From assembly GCF_913063105.1 (NCBI RefSeq), contig NZ_CAJXYQ010000005.1, positions 1 to 64,000 on the forward strand: a stretch of DNA of 64,000 nucleotides. The letters are read 5' to 3'. Shown here piece after piece: positions 62,101 to 64,000 of this stretch (positions are counted from its first letter, which is position 1; every line of letters begins with the position of its first letter). The position numbers were made by a program, and so were the translations under genes. The stretch is from an uncultured Draconibacterium sp. Its GTDB lineage: Bacteria; Bacteroidota; Bacteroidia; Bacteroidales; Prolixibacteraceae. Under the pieces are notes generated by a model that was not told the origin of the DNA, did not search any database, and saw nothing but the letters and a program-made list of their open reading frames with translations.

Positions 62101-62451
62101 CTGGAAAATGGTCCGGCACTAATAGATTACTGGACTCCTGAAAACCCAAGTAACGACTACCCGCGACCCGATGCCAATATTAGTAGCCTGTACCAATACC
62201 AGCATGCCGATGTATTGCATGTTACAAGTGGCTCATTCATCAAACTAAAAAATATTTCTTTAGGTTATACTTTACCAAACTCGCTTACCAGCAGGGTTTC
62301 GCTTGAAAAAGTACGTGTTTATGTTACTGGTAGTAACCTGGCTACATGGGTTAAAGATGATCGCCTGAAGAATTATGACCCTGAAAGAGGTGGATCGGAA
62401 TCGTCACCTCTGACAAGACAACTGATTTTTGGTGTAAATATTAATTTGTAG
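59104..62451 (+). CDS. SusC/RagA-type TonB-dependent outer-membrane transporter with signalling domain
   Basis: This 1115-residue outer-membrane protein has a signal segment at about 20-45 (MKLTVLVSLLFVVSVAA). An N-terminal secretin/TonB STN domain (about 50-118; LSLNLNNSTVKQVFDQVEEQ) allows signalling to FecR. A carboxypeptidase-regulatory-like domain (about 133-215; GTVVNGLGEPLPGATVVIKG, TNVDGVFTL) leads to the TonB box and plug (about 220-340; VVAIGYGVSKKKDLTGAV, ILIRGNRSINGSSAPLFIVD, IYGSQGANGVVIITTKKG). The C-terminal beta-barrel ends in the family signature RQLIFGVNINL. It imports oligosaccharides with the SusD protein encoded 31 bases downstream. The glycan is not decided by sequence; the neighbouring GH78/GH127 operon suggests rhamnose/arabinose-containing material. 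Confidence 0.95.
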   Translation: MKNKLLTCFSCTESVKQLWRIMKLTVLVSLLFVVSVAAKSTYSQATKLSLNLNNSTVKQVFDQVEEQSEFVFLYKTQELDENRLVSVSVENAVINEIMDEVLDGQNLNYFIIDRQVIIREKMPEKSVAPTVIPQGKTISGTVVNGLGEPLPGATVVIKGTQKGVLTNVDGVFTLSAVEPSDVLLVSFVGMKSVEIEVGDQSTINLQLFEDIIGLEEVVAIGYGVSKKKDLTGAVSVVKAEDILRVPTTNAMEAMQGLVPGMTISRSSGAAGAGVDILIRGNRSINGSSAPLFIVDGVQGVNYQDINANDIESINVLKDASSTAIYGSQGANGVVIITTKKGKAGKARVSYNGYFGLNGFTKYPDSRMGDDYVQLRREANRTAGIWSSVADDSKIFADYELDAIQNNEWTNWRDLVLQNGILQNHVVTVTGGTDNFKALFTVGYMNEEGQYVNDEMDKYTARLNLDYGFAEWGRIGLNSQLTYYDIDRRTDPINLSLYTSPFGEPYDENGNVNVYPIEGRSIISPLADEAASVIAVNSQLRTNSNISGFLELTPVKGLTYKSSLSVALRNSRNGSFFSEESIAKMGSSREAKYNAANSRYVNFDNILTYGLDAGEHSLKLTGLASFIKSKYDYVTGSGLNQLIPSQLFYSLQGSEEGTKKVESGYTEHSSMSVAGRLNYGFKDKYLLTATMRYDGASRLSEENRWDYFPSVGAAWRISEEDFMQNFEKISNVKLRASYGMAGNSGISPYGTQTTMSLSTGFSFGNEVAPYYSINTYGNPNLGWEKSKTTNIGIDFGMFQNRVSLTADYYWTTTSDILLSRTLPWSTGGKNKNVYQNIGETKNKGLELALQTVNFDQKDFRWTSSFTFSKSNEHISKLIDDENIYWINGMHTSLIIGEPIYTFYNYVSDGIWQLGEEAEMAKFNENGHSYEPGDIKVRDLNGDYIIDGDNDRAPIGSENPDWEGGMSNTIQYKNFDFNVYFYARMGQEIWGEVLGRYNGNGLENGPALIDYWTPENPSNDYPRPDANISSLYQYQHADVLHVTSGSFIKLKNISLGYTLPNSLTSRVSLEKVRVYVTGSNLATWVKDDRLKNYDPERGGSESSPLTRQLIFGVNINL

Positions 62452-62482
62452 TTAACCGAACTTGTGAACGTAAAAAGTAAAA

Positions 62483-64000
62483 ATGATGAATAGAAAAAAT
62501 ATAGTAATCCGATTAATGATGTTGCTTTTTCTGGTAATGAACGCAGTTTCATGCGACATCGATGAGTACAACCCCTCCGGAACAACGGCTGAAAATGTTT
62601 GGGCCACCTCCGATGGAATGGAAACGCTTATTGCCTCGGCATACCGCTGGCAACGAAAAGTATTTTATAACACCTACGGTTTTGTTACCATGGAAATGGG
62701 TGTTGATATATGGGAGTCGAAATCATGGCGCCAACTTACACAATACGAAGGTTTACAGCCTGATAATGATAGTAGCTGCGGTGCCTTGTGGCAATATTGT
62801 TACGAAGGTATAAATATGTGTAACATAGGAATACAATACATTGAAGAAGGTGCAACCGAGTATTTGAGTGAAGAGTTAAAAGAACAGCATTTGTCGGAGT
62901 TTAAATTTTTGCGAGGATTTTATTATTGGTTTATTGTAGAAACCTGGGGGCCGGTAATTTTAAAAACAGAACCAACCAACAGTCCAATTTTGGTGGCAGA
63001 AAGAAGTCCTGTTAGCGATTTTTACGAATTAATATTAAGCGACCTGCAGTATGCTTCACAACATGCAGCAGATACAGAAGCTCAGCCCGGAAGAGTGACG
63101 AAAAAAAGTGCATTGGCAATTTTGTCACGCGCGGCTTTAAGCGGCGCCTGGCAAGTTGATGAAAAGAAAAATGAATACCTATCATTAGCAAAATCGTCGG
63201 CCGATGAACTTATAAATAATGCCTCGACCTACGGAGTAGAGCTTTACAGTGATTATGCTGATGTTTGGAATGAGGATAACAATAAAGCTAATAAAGAAGC
63301 ACTTTACAGGGTAACTTTTAGCACAAACGATTACAGCAACGAAAGTTACGGAAATGAAATCTGGCAACTGTATAAATTTAATTACGTGATTAACGATCAA
63401 ATTCGGTTGTCGCATGAATATGGTTACCGGGATAAAAACTGGGGAAACCCAAACTTTACCTATCCGTCAAAATATTTATTTGATCTCTACGACTCATCAA
63501 TCGATAGCAGATTTGAAAAATCGTTCCGTACACTTTGGAAATCAAATATAAATGATGCCATTGATGCTCCGGCTACAGGCGATACCGTGCTTTACGTCAC
63601 AATTGGAAACGAGCCCGCTCCATCTGACAAGGGGTATGCATATTACAATATCGACTCTATTTATACCGAAGATGGTACCATTCGTTCATACAGTAATCCG
63701 TTTCCTGCATTAATGAAATTTGACAGTCCGAAATATAACGGTTATTATAAGAAAACACGATTTGGATTACTTGATAGGTTTGTAATTCGTTTGTCGGAAG
63801 TATACCTAAACGCAGCCGAGGCTGAATTGTTGATGGGCAATACGCAGAGTGCTGCCAACTATGTGAATGTGATTCGTACACGTGCGGCAAAAGAAGGCGC
63901 AGTTGAGCAAATGAAGGTAAGTGCCTCAGATATTAGTGTTGAGTTTTTGGTGGCAGAACGTGCACGAGAACTATGCGGCGAAGGAATGCGCTGGTTTGAT
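62483..64000 (+). CDS. SusD/RagB-family surface glycan-binding lipoprotein, partial
   Basis: The first 506 codons are present and the gene runs off the window edge. A lipoprotein signal (RLMMLLFLVMNAVSC, lipobox cysteine followed by DIDEYNP) marks it as an outer-membrane lipoprotein. SusD features: an N-terminal helical region with GFVTMEMGVDIWESK and LWQYCYEGINMCN, then the TPR-like part FKFLRGFYYWFIVETWGPV, VTKKSALAILSRAALSGA, and near the C-terminus RLSEVYLNAAEAELLMGN, YVNVIRTRAA and LVAERARELCGEGMRWFD. It forms the lid of the SusC transporter. Two adjacent ATG codons (62483 and 62486) are equally possible starts. Confidence 0.95.
   Translation, partial: MMNRKNIVIRLMMLLFLVMNAVSCDIDEYNPSGTTAENVWATSDGMETLIASAYRWQRKVFYNTYGFVTMEMGVDIWESKSWRQLTQYEGLQPDNDSSCGALWQYCYEGINMCNIGIQYIEEGATEYLSEELKEQHLSEFKFLRGFYYWFIVETWGPVILKTEPTNSPILVAERSPVSDFYELILSDLQYASQHAADTEAQPGRVTKKSALAILSRAALSGAWQVDEKKNEYLSLAKSSADELINNASTYGVELYSDYADVWNEDNNKANKEALYRVTFSTNDYSNESYGNEIWQLYKFNYVINDQIRLSHEYGYRDKNWGNPNFTYPSKYLFDLYDSSIDSRFEKSFRTLWKSNINDAIDAPATGDTVLYVTIGNEPAPSDKGYAYYNIDSIYTEDGTIRSYSNPFPALMKFDSPKYNGYYKKTRFGLLDRFVIRLSEVYLNAAEAELLMGNTQSAANYVNVIRTRAAKEGAVEQMKVSASDISVEFLVAERARELCGEGMRWFD

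Overview
This window looks like the chromosome of a free-living, polysaccharide-degrading member of the Bacteroidota (Bacteroidetes), most like the Marinilabiliales/Prolixibacteraceae. Evidence seen in the sequence: a SusC/SusD pair behind an ECF sigma/FecR anti-sigma pair, GH78 and GH127 glycosidases, large hybrid two-component sensors with many PAS domains, LytS/LytTR regulators, a fused E1 alpha-beta dehydrogenase, AT-rich spacers without Shine-Dalgarno sequences, and several matches to the Bacteroidetes -7 promoter element TAnnTTTG. The genus is an inference.

Layout. 1-312: broken C-terminal end of a Fic-family gene. 557-16423: a signalling island with a PAS/GAF hybrid kinase (557-4105), two tandem paralogues of unknown function (4481-4975, 5544-6014) separated by an exact-register 21-bp palindrome array, a CheR-like methyltransferase (6979-7794), and two overlapping giant hybrid kinases (8023-10992, 10982-16423). 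A roughly 190-bp dispersed repeat with inverted ends follows two of the three kinases. 16696-22327: mixed single genes (DUF6624, methyltransferase, a ClpP paralogue, a PAS kinase, DJ-1/PfpI, an FGE-like lipoprotein). 22490-25774: hutI and ftcD of histidine degradation, separated by the remains of a GxxExxY element. 25831-29077: DUF5995 protein, ExbB/MotA-like protein, and a LytS/LytTR pair.

29099-47124 is a sugar-catabolic region with three local regulators: a Nudix-type regulator and an AraC protein (one operon) beside a PfkB sugar kinase, and a GntR/UTRA repressor whose two palindromic operators lie in front of a six-gene operon. That operon encodes a complete 2-oxoacid dehydrogenase complex (E2, E3, fused E1), a PHP protein, a class II aldolase/SDR fusion and a sorbose-1-phosphate-reductase-like dehydrogenase, and ends at a strong terminator. 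Directly after it come fucI, fucK and a RhaD-type aldolase. Together these could carry L-fucose (or a related deoxysugar) to DHAP plus lactaldehyde, then lactate/pyruvate and acyl-CoA; this flow is inferred. A Bcr/CflA-type exporter (47223-48425) has its own promoter.

48824-56723 (minus) is an operon for rhamnose/arabinose-containing substrates: NCS1-type permease, small membrane protein, alpha-L-rhamnosidase without an export signal, secreted GH127, and an SSS symporter. 57152-64000 (plus) is a polysaccharide-utilisation locus start: ECF sigma, FecR, SusC, and a SusD cut by the window edge, with a LacI-type palindrome upstream. No rRNA, tRNA, CRISPR array or intact insertion sequence was recognised.
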